Shown: one piece after another, positions 8,223 to 16,972 of the stretch
Layout of the letters: every line of letters begins with the position of its first letter
How positions within the stretch are numbered: the first letter of the stretch is position 1
Origin: Alistipes sp. Marseille-P5061
GTDB taxonomy: Bacteria > Bacteroidota > Bacteroidia > Bacteroidales > Rikenellaceae
Reading direction: 5' to 3'
Length of the DNA stretch: 64,000 nucleotides
Assembly: GCF_900290115.1 (NCBI RefSeq)
Contig: NZ_LT985749.1
Coordinates: 415,730-479,729, forward strand
Made by a program: the position numbers and the translations under genes
The notes under the pieces: generated by a model
Databases searched by the model: none
What the model was told of the DNA's origin: nothing
The model's input: only the letters and a program-made list of their open reading frames with translations

Positions 8223-8971
8223 AGGTCGGGTGTGAAGTGTTCCAATCGAAGGTTGCCCGCCTCGTCGAGCCGGGCGTAGACCGGGCCGCGCTCCCAGCAC
8301 CCCAGGTGCACCGTATGGAGCGACCCTTCGCGGTAGTCGCGCGCCACGTGCATGTGGCCGAAGACGAAGTGGTCGACCGCGTCCCGATTGCGGGCGGCGT
8401 AGCGGCGGGCGTACTCCACCAGCGGGTCGGTCAGCGAGACGGGGGGCGGTCCCTGACGGATGTGCTTGCGGCGCGAATGGGCGCTCCAGGCGTGGCCGAA
8501 GCGCATCGCCCAGTCGGGATGCACGCCCCACGAGAAGAGCCACCGCAGCAGACGCGAGCGGAAGACGGCGTTGAGCAGCCGGAGTGCGGGACGCTCGCCG
8601 ATGTTCATGTTGTCGCCGTGGGCCAGGAAGAGGCGCTGCCCGCAGAGCGTCACGACGCGGGGCGCGGTGTAGACCTCCACGCCGCATTCGCGCGCAAGGT
8701 AGTCGCGCATCCACTGGTCGTGGTTGCCCGTGAAGAAGAGGACCCGGATGCCGCGGTCGGTCATCGCCGCCAACCGTCCGAGCGTACGGACGAAGCCCCG
8801 GGGCACCACCTCGCGGTACTCGAACCAGAAGTCGAAGATGTCGCCCAGCAGCACCACCGCCTCGGCATCGGCCGAAACGGCGTCGAGCCAGGCGACGAAC
8901 TGCCGCTCGACCCGGCGGGCGACCTCGGGGCCGCCTCCGCCCAGATGGACATCGGATGTGAAGTAGACCAT
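8219..8971 (-). CDS. lpxH: UDP-2,3-diacylglucosamine diphosphatase family phosphoesterase
   Basis: 250 residues with all five calcineurin-like metallophosphoesterase motifs: DVHLGG (7-12), GDIFDFW, GNHD, HGDN and FGHMH. LpxH removes UMP from UDP-diacylglucosamine in lipid A synthesis at the inner leaflet of the inner membrane. The tryptophan after GDIFDF and the GNHDQW context favour LpxH over generic phosphatases. First gene of the lpxH-thyA-folA operon, with a four-base overlap with thyA. Assignment to LpxH rather than a close paralogue is likely but not certain. Confidence 0.85.
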   Translation of the reverse strand: MVYFTSDVHLGGGGPEVARRVERQFVAWLDAVSADAEAVVLLGDIFDFWFEYREVVPRGFVRTLGRLAAMTDRGIRVLFFTGNHDQWMRDYLARECGVEVYTAPRVVTLCGQRLFLAHGDNMNIGERPALRLLNAVFRSRLLRWLFSWGVHPDWAMRFGHAWSAHSRRKHIRQGPPPVSLTDPLVEYARRYAARNRDAVDHFVFGHMHVARDYREGSLHTVHLGCWERGPVYARLDEAGNLRLEHFTPDL

Positions 8972-9014
8972 GCGAAGAGGTAGGTGTTGCGGCCTGACTG
9001 CGGCCGGAGCGGCA

Positions 9015-9036
9015 GCGCCCCGGCTGACCGGGGCGC
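9015..9036 (-). terminator. Hairpin downstream of the DUF4369-like gene
   Basis: Perfect 9-bp GC stem (GCGCCCCGG, 9015-9023, with CCGGGGCGC, 9028-9036) and a four-base loop, 6 bases past the stop at 9043. No T-tract follows, so it may be a weak or processing structure. Confidence 0.5.
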
Positions 9037-9042
9037 AGGCTC

Positions 9043-10182
9043 TTACTGGAGAAGCTCGTCGATTTTCCGGGCCAGCGCCTCGCCGTCGAGGTCGCGGGCC
9101 ACGATTTCGCCTTCACGGCTGATGAGGTAGCTCGACGGCAGACGCTGCACGTTGTAGAGCTTGAGCGCCGACGAGGCGCCGCCCTGCAGGTCGCTCACCG
9201 AAATCCACGGGAGCTGCTGCTCCTGCACGGCCGTAATCCAAAGCGGCTTCGAGGTGTCGATGGCCACCTGGTAGATTTCAAACGGAGCCTTCTGCCGGGC
9301 ATACTTCGCGTAGAGCTCCTTCAGTTCAGCATTGCGCGCATTGGCGTTGCCCAGTTCGGCCGACCAGAAGTCGACGAGCACCACCTTGCCCTCGAGCGAC
9401 GAGAGGCGCACCTTCTTGCCGTAGATGTCGCTCAGCTCCAGGTCGGGATAGCCCGTGACGGTAATCTGCGAGGCGAGGTTGAGCCGCGCATCCATCCGGC
9501 CGATTTCGGCCAGCAGCACCGGCAGGTAGGGCGAATCGGGATAGCTCTTCTCGAGCGCCTCGGCCACCGTGCGGTAGTAGACCACGTCGCTGTCACCGTT
9601 GAAGAGGTTGGCGTCGCCCGGCAGACGCTGGTAGAGCGCAAAGAGGGCCGCCAGCGACGACTTGTGCTCGATGATGAAGCGCAGCTGCTCGCGGCGGATG
9701 CGGTAATACTCCTCGGTGTAGGCCTTCACCAGCTCGTCGTGGCGCTCGCCCGCGGGCTGCTGGGCCACCTGCTGGGCAATGTCGTCGAGCCGCTGCACGC
9801 CGGCCACGTAGCTCTGGTAGAACTGGCGCAGCAGCTCCGATTCGGCCGAGCCCTCGACCGTATAGTTGCGGGCCACGCTGCCCACCGAGCTGAGCGTCAG
9901 GCGGTCGCCTGCGGCCAGCAGCAGCGGGATGCGCTCGCCGTCGTAGACCACGTTGTAGAGCGACGGCGTGGCAGTCGCCTCGCGGACCTCGAAACGGTAG
10001 TTGCCCTCCTTGTCGAGCTGGGCCGAGTCGATGATGCGCTCCGAAAGCGGCGTCACCTGTTCGAGGTAGATGTTGCGGGCTTCGTTGCCCACGATGCGTC
10101 CCGAAATCCGCACCTTCGACGACTGGCAGGCGCAGAGCGTCGATGCTGCGGCCAGCGCCGCGAAAATAACTTTTCCGTTCAT
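9043..10182 (-). CDS. Thioredoxin-fold lipoprotein (DUF4369/TlpA type) without CXXC
   Basis: 379 residues. A lipoprotein signal (lipobox ending at Cys19) is followed by an N-terminal beta-rich DUF4369-like domain (about 25-110), a helical linker, and a TlpA/ResA-like thioredoxin fold from about 250 ([14 protein letters not shown], then [11 protein letters not shown]). In active family members the segment after DFW contains a WCxxC motif; here it reads SAELGNAN with no cysteine, so the protein should be redox-inactive. The cis-Pro region (RLPSSYL) is retained. It is probably anchored in the envelope. A role in binding rather than thiol exchange is inference. Confidence 0.85.
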   Translation of the reverse strand: MNGKVIFAALAAASTLCACQSSKVRISGRIVGNEARNIYLEQVTPLSERIIDSAQLDKEGNYRFEVREATATPSLYNVVYDGERIPLLLAAGDRLTLSSVGSVARNYTVEGSAESELLRQFYQSYVAGVQRLDDIAQQVAQQPAGERHDELVKAYTEEYYRIRREQLRFIIEHKSSLAALFALYQRLPGDANLFNGDSDVVYYRTVAEALEKSYPDSPYLPVLLAEIGRMDARLNLASQITVTGYPDLELSDIYGKKVRLSSLEGKVVLVDFWSAELGNANARNAELKELYAKYARQKAPFEIYQVAIDTSKPLWITAVQEQQLPWISVSDLQGGASSALKLYNVQRLPSSYLISREGEIVARDLDGEALARKIDELLQ

Positions 10183-10273
10183 CTATTTTTTGCTTCTTGT
10201 TTACGAACCGTACCGCACGCCCGACGTACGACCGCAGCGGGTCGTCCGACGCGGACGCAGTCGGATATGTTTA

Positions 10274-10281
10274 CAAAGATA
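10274..10281 (-). promoter_or_regulatory. -7 element upstream of the thioredoxin-fold lipoprotein
   Basis: TATCTTTG on the minus strand, a perfect -7 box about 92 bases before the ATG at 10182. No clear -33 TTTG at the right distance. Confidence 0.5.
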
Positions 10282-10307
10282 GGCAATTCCGGATAAAAAA
10301 CGACGAA

Positions 10308-10985
10308 TCACTTCTGGAAATTGTGCCGCGCGCCGTTGTTTTTCGAGAAATTGCGCGCATGCTGCTGATTGCGGTTTTTCTGCTGCCGCTGCTGCGGACC
10401 GCCCTTCTGGGGACGTGCCGTAAAGTGCTGTTTGTAGTCGCTTCGGAGATTGTTCAGTGCAACTTCGTCGATTTCGATGCCACCGCCGGACATCTGCTTG
10501 ATGTCCTTTACAATCACCTCGTTGTTGGGGTGCTCCTGGTTGTATTCGAAGCTCTTGGCACGCATGTAGCGGGCCAGGTTGTCCACCGTGCGGGCCACGC
10601 TCTGACGGTCCTCGACCCCCTCCAGGCTCTGCAGCATCCGCTCGACATACTTGCCGTAGTGCTTATAGGCGATGCGGCTCTGCGTGTAGGGCATGCGGTG
10701 CGGCATGACCGTGAGCTCCTGGCGTGAGGGACGCGGATAGGGAGAGTCCACATCCAGCTGAAAATCAGACATGATGAACAGGTGGTCCCAGAGCTTGTGC
10801 GTGAAATCGGCCGTATCGCGCAGCAGCGGGTTCAGATTGCCCATCACGGCGATGACGGCCCGCGCCTGGCGGTTGCGCTCGTAGCGGTCCTCAATCTCCA
10901 TCAGGGAGTCTATCATTTCGTGGATGTGGCGGCCGTACTCGGGCAGAAAGAGCTTGCGCCGCATGTAGTTGTAGTTCTTTTTCAT
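10308..10985 (-). CDS. DUF4290 family protein
   Basis: 225 residues. The N-terminal two thirds match the Bacteroidota DUF4290 family as I recognise it (YNYMRRKLFLPEYGRHIHEM at the start, later LNPLLRDT and KLWDHLFIMSDF). The C-terminal 35 residues are a basic Q/N/R-rich tail that may bind nucleic acid. Function is unknown. The ATG at 10985 was chosen because family similarity begins there; the open frame extends about 74 codons upstream into the intergenic region. Divergently oriented to the sigma-54 regulator at 11177. Confidence 0.85.
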   Translation of the reverse strand: MKKNYNYMRRKLFLPEYGRHIHEMIDSLMEIEDRYERNRQARAVIAVMGNLNPLLRDTADFTHKLWDHLFIMSDFQLDVDSPYPRPSRQELTVMPHRMPYTQSRIAYKHYGKYVERMLQSLEGVEDRQSVARTVDNLARYMRAKSFEYNQEHPNNEVIVKDIKQMSGGGIEIDEVALNNLRSDYKQHFTARPQKGGPQQRQQKNRNQQHARNFSKNNGARHNFQK

Positions 10986-11109
10986 AACGTAATGGTCGCC
11001 CGTGCGCTGTTCCGTTCGGTCCTCCGGCTGCACCGGAAGGTCCCGCGCAATGGTCTCGTTCAGAATGCTTTCACCCGCTCCGGCGTTCATCCGGACACAG
11101 AGCCCGAAC

Positions 11110-11141
11110 TTGCTCAAACACCGCGGAAAGCAATAACTTTG
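11110..11141 (+). promoter_or_regulatory. Promoter of the sigma-54-type regulator
   Basis: TTG at 11110-11112 and TAACTTTG at 11134-11141 are 21 bases apart, a good fit to the Bacteroidota consensus. The ATG follows 35 bases later. Confidence 0.7.
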
Positions 11142-11176
11142 CGACAAAAATAACAAAAAATCAATAAAAACAAGAG

Positions 11177-12334
11177 ATGGTAAAGGTTTTAATTTTGGAC
11201 CATTCAAAAAGCGTGCGAAACATCCTGCGCGAGCGGCTCGAATACGAGGGCTACTCGGCCGAGGCAGTCGACGACGAGGCGGCCGCCTCGCGTCTTTGCG
11301 AGCGGATACCCTTCGATGTCATCCTCTCCGACACCGGCTGCCGGGTTCCCGATGCGGGCATCCCCTTCATCGCCCTCTCGGGCGACGCCTCCATCGACTC
11401 GGCCGTCAAGGCCGTCCGCAGCGGCGCGCGCGACTTCGTGACCAAACCCATCGACATGAACCGCCTGCTGGAGTCCATCCGCCGCACGGTCGCCGAGCCC
11501 GATGCAGCCGGGGGTGCGCCGGCGACGGAGAGCCCGGCCGCCGCTCCGGCCCGCACGGCGGCACGGGCGCGCCGCGCACAGACGGCACAGCCCGAAATCA
11601 TCGGGCAGTCGTCGCAAATCCGCCGGGTGCGGGAGCTGATTGAGAAGGTGGCCCCCTGCGAGGCACGCGTGCTGGTCACGGGCGAGAACGGCACGGGCAA
11701 GGAGCTCGTCGCCCGCTGGCTCCACGCACGGAGCCGCCGCGCGGCGGCCCCCTTCGTCGAGGTGAACTGCGCGGCCATCCCCTCCGAACTGATTGAGAGC
11801 GAGCTCTTCGGCCACGAGCGGGGAGCCTTCACCTCGGCCGTCAAGCAGCGCAAGGGGAAGTTCGAGCTGGCCAACGGCGGCACGCTCTTCATGGACGAAA
11901 TCGGCGACATGTCGCTCGCAGCGCAGGCCAAGGTGCTGCGGGCACTGCAGGAGAACAAAATCTGCCGCATCGGCGGCGACAAGGATGTGGCGGTCGACGT
12001 GCGCGTCATCGCGGCGACGAACAAGGACCTGCGCGAGGAGATTCGCAAGGGGAACTTCCGCGAGGACCTCTACCACCGCATCGGGGTCATCGTCATCCGG
12101 GTTCCGCCGCTGCGCGAACACCCCGAAGACATCCCGGCGCTGGTCGACCACTTCATCCACACGGTCTGCGCCGAGGACGGCACCGCCCCCAAAGAGGTGA
12201 CCCCCGAGGCGATGCAGCTGCTGCAGGAGATGCCCTGGACGGGCAACATCCGCGAGCTGCGCAACGTGGTCGAGCGGCTGCTGATTCTCTCGGGCGACCG
12301 CATCACCCCGGCCGACGTCCATCTCTACTGCTGA
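11177..12334 (+). CDS. Sigma-54-dependent response regulator lacking a DNA-binding domain
   Basis: 385 residues: receiver domain (1-115; phosphoacceptor Asp in VILSDTG, conserved Lys in VTKPID), a linker, then an AAA+ sigma-54 activator domain (about 140-380). The latter has Walker A GENGTGKE, the sigma-54-contacting loop GAFTSA (GAFTGA in most members), Walker B FMDEIGD and an arginine-finger region. The protein ends in the AAA+ lid (NIRELRNVVERL, then about 20 residues). The C-terminal Fis-type helix-turn-helix that normally targets enhancers is absent, so it may act from solution. No histidine kinase is adjacent. The promoter at 11110-11141 is of the ordinary housekeeping type. Confidence 0.92.
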   Translation: MVKVLILDHSKSVRNILRERLEYEGYSAEAVDDEAAASRLCERIPFDVILSDTGCRVPDAGIPFIALSGDASIDSAVKAVRSGARDFVTKPIDMNRLLESIRRTVAEPDAAGGAPATESPAAAPARTAARARRAQTAQPEIIGQSSQIRRVRELIEKVAPCEARVLVTGENGTGKELVARWLHARSRRAAAPFVEVNCAAIPSELIESELFGHERGAFTSAVKQRKGKFELANGGTLFMDEIGDMSLAAQAKVLRALQENKICRIGGDKDVAVDVRVIAATNKDLREEIRKGNFREDLYHRIGVIVIRVPPLREHPEDIPALVDHFIHTVCAEDGTAPKEVTPEAMQLLQEMPWTGNIRELRNVVERLLILSGDRITPADVHLYC

Positions 12335-12398
12335 CGGCGCGTTCCGAAGGCGGGAGCGGCGGAAAGCGGACACGGAAAGCGGCCATGGAATAAAAGAG

Positions 12399-12437
12399 GC
12401 GGCGGGAGAGAGGGTTTCGGCACCTCTCCCCCGCCGC
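12399..12437. terminator. Bidirectional terminator between the sigma-54 regulator and gph
   Basis: 15-bp GC-rich stem (12399-12413 with 12423-12437, one mismatch) and a 9-base loop, between convergent genes. Short T-rich or A-rich flanks lie on both sides. Confidence 0.65.
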
Positions 12438-12463
12438 TTGTCAAAGGCGGAACGGCCGGTCGG

Positions 12464-13120
12464 CTATGCGTCGAGCAGCGCGAGCAGCTCCTCCGGACGG
12501 TCGATGATGCGCCAGGGGTTGCAGGCCTCCAGCTCGGCACGTCCGCGGAAGCCCCACGTCACCCCCACCGAACGGAGGCGGGCCGCAGCGGCGGTCTGCA
12601 TGTCGACGGCCGAGTCGCCGACGTAGAGCACCCGCTCGCGGGCGACGCCCGTTGCCGCGAGAATCTCATCGACCACCGCCGGGTCGGGCTTCAGCGGCAC
12701 GTCGGGGCGCTGTCCGAAGACGGGCGCGAAGGGGTGCTCGGGGAAGAAGAGGCGGATGAGCTTCTCGGTCCCCTCCTGGAACTTGTTCGAGGCGACGGCC
12801 ATCCGGATGCCCCGGCGCGTCAGCTCGGCCACCACGGCGGGGATGCCGTCGTAGGGCTTGGTGTAGGTGTCGATGTGCTCCGTGTAGTAGCGCACGAAGT
12901 CGGCGCGGGCGAGCGCCACGTTCTCGGGCGTGCGCAGCTCTTCGGGCAGGGCGCGCTCCACCAGACGCAGGATGCCGTTGCCCACGAAGTGGCAGTACTC
13001 CTCGTAGGAGTGCTGCGGCAGCCCGCGCAGGGCCAGCATGGCATTGCAGCTGACGGCCAGGTCGCCGATTGTGTTGAGCAGCGTGCCGTCAAGGTCGAAA
13101 ATCACCAGTTCGGTCTTCAT
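12464..13120 (-). CDS. HAD-family phosphatase, phosphoglycolate phosphatase-like
   Basis: 218 residues with the full HAD set: nucleophile motif FDLDGTLLNT (8-17), motif II VASNK, Lys in LKPDP and the acidic motif VGDSAVD. The helical cap between motifs I and II is of the Gph/PGMB type. Such enzymes dephosphorylate small sugar phosphates or 2-phosphoglycolate; the exact substrate cannot be read. The ATG overlaps the nhaC-like stop by four bases (ATGA), so the two genes form an operon. Confidence 0.88.
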   Translation of the reverse strand: MKTELVIFDLDGTLLNTIGDLAVSCNAMLALRGLPQHSYEEYCHFVGNGILRLVERALPEELRTPENVALARADFVRYYTEHIDTYTKPYDGIPAVVAELTRRGIRMAVASNKFQEGTEKLIRLFFPEHPFAPVFGQRPDVPLKPDPAVVDEILAATGVARERVLYVGDSAVDMQTAAAARLRSVGVTWGFRGRAELEACNPWRIIDRPEELLALLDA

Positions 13121-14556
13121 TTCACGTGTTTGATTTTCCACCCCAGGGCCGCCACCAGGAGCGACATGAGGGGTGATGCGATGTTGAATATGCAATAGGG
13201 CAGATAGGCGAAGGTCGAGACGCCCAGCACGGTGGCCTGCGTCATGCCGCACGAGTTCCACGGCACGAGCACCGAGCAGACCGTCGCCGAGTCCTCCACC
13301 GAGCGGCTCAGCAACCGCTCCTCGAGCCCCCGTTCGGCGTAGAGGTCGCGGAAGAGGCGCCCCGAGAGGATAATCGAGATGTACTGGTCGGCCGTGCAGA
13401 GGTTGAAGAAGAGCCCCGCGCCGACGGTCGAGGCGACGGCCGAGAAGGAGCGCCGCACCACGCGCAGGAAGAGCTGCGTCAGCGAGCGCAGCATGCCGCT
13501 GCCGGTCATCACGCCGCCGAAGCACATGGCGCAGATAATCAGCCACACGGTGTTGAGCATGCCGGCCATGCCGCGCGTGGCCACCAGCGCGTTGAGCTGC
13601 GCGTTGCCCGTGTCGATGGCCGTCGGACCGAAGCAGGTCATCAGCACCCCCTTGAAGCCCGAGAGGAAGTCCAGCGAGCCGACACCCGCCACCGAGGCCA
13701 CCAGTCCGCGCTGTGTGAGCAGCATCGCCACGCAGGCGAAGACCACCGAGGCGAAGAGCGTCACGATGGCCGGCAGCTTGCGGACGATGAGCAGCCCCGT
13801 TGCCAGCGGCACCAGCAGCAGCCAGGGCGTGATGCGGAACGTCGAGCGGAGCGTCTCCGAATAGAGCTCGGCGTGGGTCGCGTCGCCGTGCGTGAGGGTC
13901 AGCCCTGCCACCGTGAAGACCGCAAGCGCCACGACGAACGAGGGCATGGTCGTATAGAGCATGTAGCGGATGTGGGTGAAAATCGGCACGCCGACCGTCG
14001 ACGAGGCGAGCACCGTGGTGTCGGAGAGCAGCGAAATCTTGTCGCCGAAGTAGGCGCCCGAGATGATGGCGCCGGCCACCCATCCGTCGGGGAAGCCCAT
14101 CGCCCGGCCGATGCCCATCAGCGCCACGCCGATGGTGGCAATCGTGGTCCACGAGCTGCCGGTCATCAGCGAGACGCCCGCGCAGATGAGGCACGAGGCG
14201 ACCAGGAAGAACGACGGGTGGAGAATCTCCAGACCGTAATATATAAGGGTGGGGACCACGCCGCTGACCATCCACGTGCCGGCAATCGCACCGATGAGCA
14301 GCAGGATGATGATGGCCGAGGCCGAAGCCCGGATGTTGTCGATGATGGCCTCCTCGAGCACGCTCCAGCGGCAGCGGTAGACCCCGATGGAGAGCATCAC
14401 GCAGACCGACGTGGCCGAGAGCAGGGCAATCTGGCTGCCGCCGTTGATGGAGTCGCCGCCGAAGCAGCGGATGACCACGTAGAGCAGCACGGCGAGCACC
14501 GCAAGCGGCAGCGCCGAGAGCCAGGCCGAGGGCATTTTGGGGGTGGAATCGTTCAT
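13117..14556 (-). CDS. nhaC: NhaC-family Na+/H+ antiporter
   Basis: 479 residues, about eleven hydrophobic helices. NhaC-type stretches are visible: GAYFGDKISLLSDTT near 190, GSSWTTIATIGVALMGIG near 153 and TVCSVLVPWNSCGM near 425. It is predicted to exchange sodium for protons across the inner membrane for pH and sodium homeostasis. Some relatives carry amino acids or organic acids with protons, so the cargo is family-level inference. It precedes gph with a four-base overlap and has a -7 box at 14609-14616. Confidence 0.92.
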   Translation of the reverse strand: MNDSTPKMPSAWLSALPLAVLAVLLYVVIRCFGGDSINGGSQIALLSATSVCVMLSIGVYRCRWSVLEEAIIDNIRASASAIIILLLIGAIAGTWMVSGVVPTLIYYGLEILHPSFFLVASCLICAGVSLMTGSSWTTIATIGVALMGIGRAMGFPDGWVAGAIISGAYFGDKISLLSDTTVLASSTVGVPIFTHIRYMLYTTMPSFVVALAVFTVAGLTLTHGDATHAELYSETLRSTFRITPWLLLVPLATGLLIVRKLPAIVTLFASVVFACVAMLLTQRGLVASVAGVGSLDFLSGFKGVLMTCFGPTAIDTGNAQLNALVATRGMAGMLNTVWLIICAMCFGGVMTGSGMLRSLTQLFLRVVRRSFSAVASTVGAGLFFNLCTADQYISIILSGRLFRDLYAERGLEERLLSRSVEDSATVCSVLVPWNSCGMTQATVLGVSTFAYLPYCIFNIASPLMSLLVAALGWKIKHVK

Positions 14557-14608
14557 TTCGTCTCTTTCTCGTTAACCTGATTGAATCTCTGTAACCTTTA
14601 ACCGGGCA

Positions 14609-14616
14609 CAAAAGTA
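14609..14616 (-). promoter_or_regulatory. -7 element for nhaC-gph
   Basis: TACTTTTG on the minus strand fits TAnnTTTG, about 53 bases before the nhaC ATG. A TTTTG lies only 12 bases upstream, too close for the usual -33. Confidence 0.45.
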
Positions 14617-14694
14617 GTAAAAAAGCGGCAAAAGTCGGCGCATCGGCCCCGTCGAAGTCCCCCGTGCGTGCAGCCGCCCGGGGGCTTCCCCTTA

Positions 14695-14816
14695 CCGGGA
14701 CGGACAACCGGAGCGGACGACCGGGACAGATGACCGGGGCAGATGCCGGGGCGGACGACCGGGACGAACAACCGGAACAGATGACCGGAACGGACAACCG
14801 GGGCGGATGCCGGGGC
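14695..14816. repeat. Degenerate 13-bp tandem repeat, about nine copies
   Basis: Units of the type CCGGnnCGGACRA (12-13 bp) follow one another from 14695 to 14816 in the divergent gap between nhaC and the cyd operon. The rest of the 507-bp gap is GC-rich and empty apart from the flanking promoter elements. Confidence 0.8.
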
Positions 14817-14999
14817 GCCGCCGGCGGCACCGAAATTTTTTACCGCCCCTCCGCCCCGCCCCGCGCAAGGTGCACAAGCGGCCGCAGCGGGCCTCTGCGG
14901 CCGTTTCCGGGGCCGGAGGCACCGGCTGCCGAGGGTGTCGGTTCGCCCCGTCGGCGCGATTTTTTCGGCCGGATGCTTCCGTATTTCGTTTTTTCTGCT

Positions 15000-15007
15000 T
15001 AGTTTTG
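15000..15007 (+). promoter_or_regulatory. -7 element of the DUF4492-cydAB operon
   Basis: TAGTTTTG matches the -7 consensus 56 bases before the DUF4492 start. A weak TTC at 14977-14979 stands at the -33 distance. Confidence 0.5.
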
Positions 15008-15063
15008 GAAAACAAACCTCCGGACAGCGCCCCGTGCGGACGCCCCGGGAACGCTGCAAAACA

Positions 15064-15273
15064 ATGGTCGCCACGCTCCGCAAAATATTCCGCTTCTACT
15101 ACGACGGATTCCGCGCCATGACGCTCGGACGCACCCTCTGGGCCATCATCCTCATCAAGCTCTTCATCATGTTCGCCATCCTGAAGGTCTTCTTCTTTCC
15201 CGACCTGCTGGCCGGCAAGAGCCCCGAGGAGCGCAGCAGCTACGTACTCGAACAACTCACACCCGAAAACTGA
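15064..15273 (+). CDS. DUF4492 small membrane protein upstream of cydA
   Basis: 69 residues: a basic, aromatic N-terminus, one hydrophobic helix (about residues 25-45, rich in I, L, F) and a charged tail. It matches the short DUF4492 proteins that in Bacteroidota stand directly before cydA. Its ATG at 15064 was preferred to upstream starts because the extension lies across the predicted promoter. It ends 15 bases before cydA, so it is co-transcribed. A role as a small accessory or assembly subunit of the bd oxidase is inference from position and size. Confidence 0.85.
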   Translation: MVATLRKIFRFYYDGFRAMTLGRTLWAIILIKLFIMFAILKVFFFPDLLAGKSPEERSSYVLEQLTPEN

Positions 15274-15288
15274 AACACTCTGCACACC

Positions 15289-16851
15289 ATGTCGGACATT
15301 CTGCAAACAGTCGATTGGTCGCGCGCGCAATTCGCCCTGACGGCCATCTACCACTGGCTCTTCGTTCCGCTCACGCTCGGACTCGGCGTCATCATCGCCA
15401 TCATGGAGAGCATCTACTACCGTACCGGCGACGACTTCTGGAAACGGACGACCCGTTTCTGGATGCGTCTGTTCGGCGTCAACTTCGCCATCGGCGTGGC
15501 CACGGGACTCATCCTCGAGTTCGAGTTCGGCACCAACTGGTCGAACTACTCCCACTTCGTGGGCGACATCTTCGGCGCCCCGCTGGCCATCGAGGGCATC
15601 ATGGCCTTCTTCCTCGAGAGCACCTTCATCGCCGTGATGTACTTCGGCTGGGGGAAGGTCAGCCGCGGATTCCACCTCACGGCCACGTGGCTCACGGCCA
15701 TCGGCGCCAACCTCTCGGCGTGGTGGATTCTGGTGGCCAACTCGTGGATGCAGTACCCCACGGGCTGCACCTTCAACCCCGAGACCGTGCGCAACGAGAT
15801 GACCTCGTTCTGGGAGGTCGCCTTCTCGCCCGTGGCGGTCAACAAGTTCTCGCACACGGTCACCTCCTCTTTCACGCTGGCGGCCCTCTTCGTGGTGGGC
15901 GTAAGCGCCTGGTACCTGCTCAAGCGGCGTGAACGCCAGATGGCAACCCGGAGCATCGCCGTCGCCTCGCTCTTCGGCCTCGTCGCCTCGCTGGTGACCG
16001 CCTACTCGGGCGACCGCTCGGGCGCCATCGTCGCACGGCTGCAGCCGATGAAACTGGCCGCCATGGAGGCGCTCTACGACGGATGCGAGGGGGCCCCGCT
16101 GACGGCCGTCGGCATCCTGCGCCCCGAATCGCAGCGCACGTCGGACGACGATGCCTTCTACTTCAAGGTCGACATCCCGAAGATGCTCTCCATCATGAGC
16201 TTCCGCGATGCCGAGGCCTACGTGGCGGGCATCAACGACCTGCTCCGGGGCAATCCCGAGCAGGGAATCCTCCCGGCCGAGGAGAAAATCGCCCGCGGAC
16301 GGGTGGCCATCGACGAACTGGCCCGCTTCCGCGACGCCCGCCAGAGCGGCGACCAGGAGACCGTGGACCAAATCACCCGCAAGTTCGACCCCTCGACGCC
16401 CGAGGGCCGCGAGTTCCTCGGCGAATACTTCGCCTACTTCGGCTACGGCTACCTCCAGTCGCCCGAGCAGCTCGTGCCCAACATTCCGCTGCTCTTCTAC
16501 TCGTTCCGCGTGATGGTGGGCGCCGGATGCCTCTTCATCCTGATGCTGGCCCTCGTGTGGTGGTACAACCGCCGCGACAAGCTGGCCGAGAAGCGCTGGC
16601 TGCTCCGTCTGGCAATTCTCTGCATACCGCTCGCCTACCTCGCCTCGCAGGCCGGCTGGGTGGTTGCCGAGGTGGGACGCCAGCCCTGGGTCATCCAGGA
16701 CCTGATGCCCGTGGGCGTCGGCGTATCGAAGCTCCCGGGAGAGTCGGTGGCCACCACCTTCTTCATCTTCCTGGCGCTCTTCACGGCGCTGCTCATCGCC
16801 GAGCTGAGCATCCTCTTCCGTCAAATCAAGGAGGGACCCGGCAAGGAGTAA
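15289..16851 (+). CDS. cydA: Cytochrome bd quinol oxidase subunit I
   Basis: 520 residues, multiple membrane helices. The N-terminal TAIYHWLFVPLTLG contains the haem-ligand histidine, and the C-terminal part has GRQPWVIQDLMPVGVGVS, the family signature near the haem b595/d region. CydA holds the quinol-binding Q-loop and all three haems and reduces oxygen to water with very high affinity. In an anaerobe this usually serves oxygen scavenging and microaerobic respiration. Second gene of the DUF4492-cydA-cydB operon; cydB follows after about 120 bases. Confidence 0.97.
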   Translation: MSDILQTVDWSRAQFALTAIYHWLFVPLTLGLGVIIAIMESIYYRTGDDFWKRTTRFWMRLFGVNFAIGVATGLILEFEFGTNWSNYSHFVGDIFGAPLAIEGIMAFFLESTFIAVMYFGWGKVSRGFHLTATWLTAIGANLSAWWILVANSWMQYPTGCTFNPETVRNEMTSFWEVAFSPVAVNKFSHTVTSSFTLAALFVVGVSAWYLLKRRERQMATRSIAVASLFGLVASLVTAYSGDRSGAIVARLQPMKLAAMEALYDGCEGAPLTAVGILRPESQRTSDDDAFYFKVDIPKMLSIMSFRDAEAYVAGINDLLRGNPEQGILPAEEKIARGRVAIDELARFRDARQSGDQETVDQITRKFDPSTPEGREFLGEYFAYFGYGYLQSPEQLVPNIPLLFYSFRVMVGAGCLFILMLALVWWYNRRDKLAEKRWLLRLAILCIPLAYLASQAGWVVAEVGRQPWVIQDLMPVGVGVSKLPGESVATTFFIFLALFTALLIAELSILFRQIKEGPGKE

Positions 16852-16972
16852 CCCTCCGCACACCCGCCCGACAGGCGCAGCGGCCGGACAACCACGCCTG
16901 CACGCTGCACCCCGGAGGGCGGAACCGAACAAACCAAACAACGACCCCGAAACATGTCATAAGGACAACACT

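Noticed and set aside
14695..14816. Replication iterons or CRISPR repeats
   Set aside because: Units are too degenerate, no spacers, no replication gene or DnaA boxes nearby.
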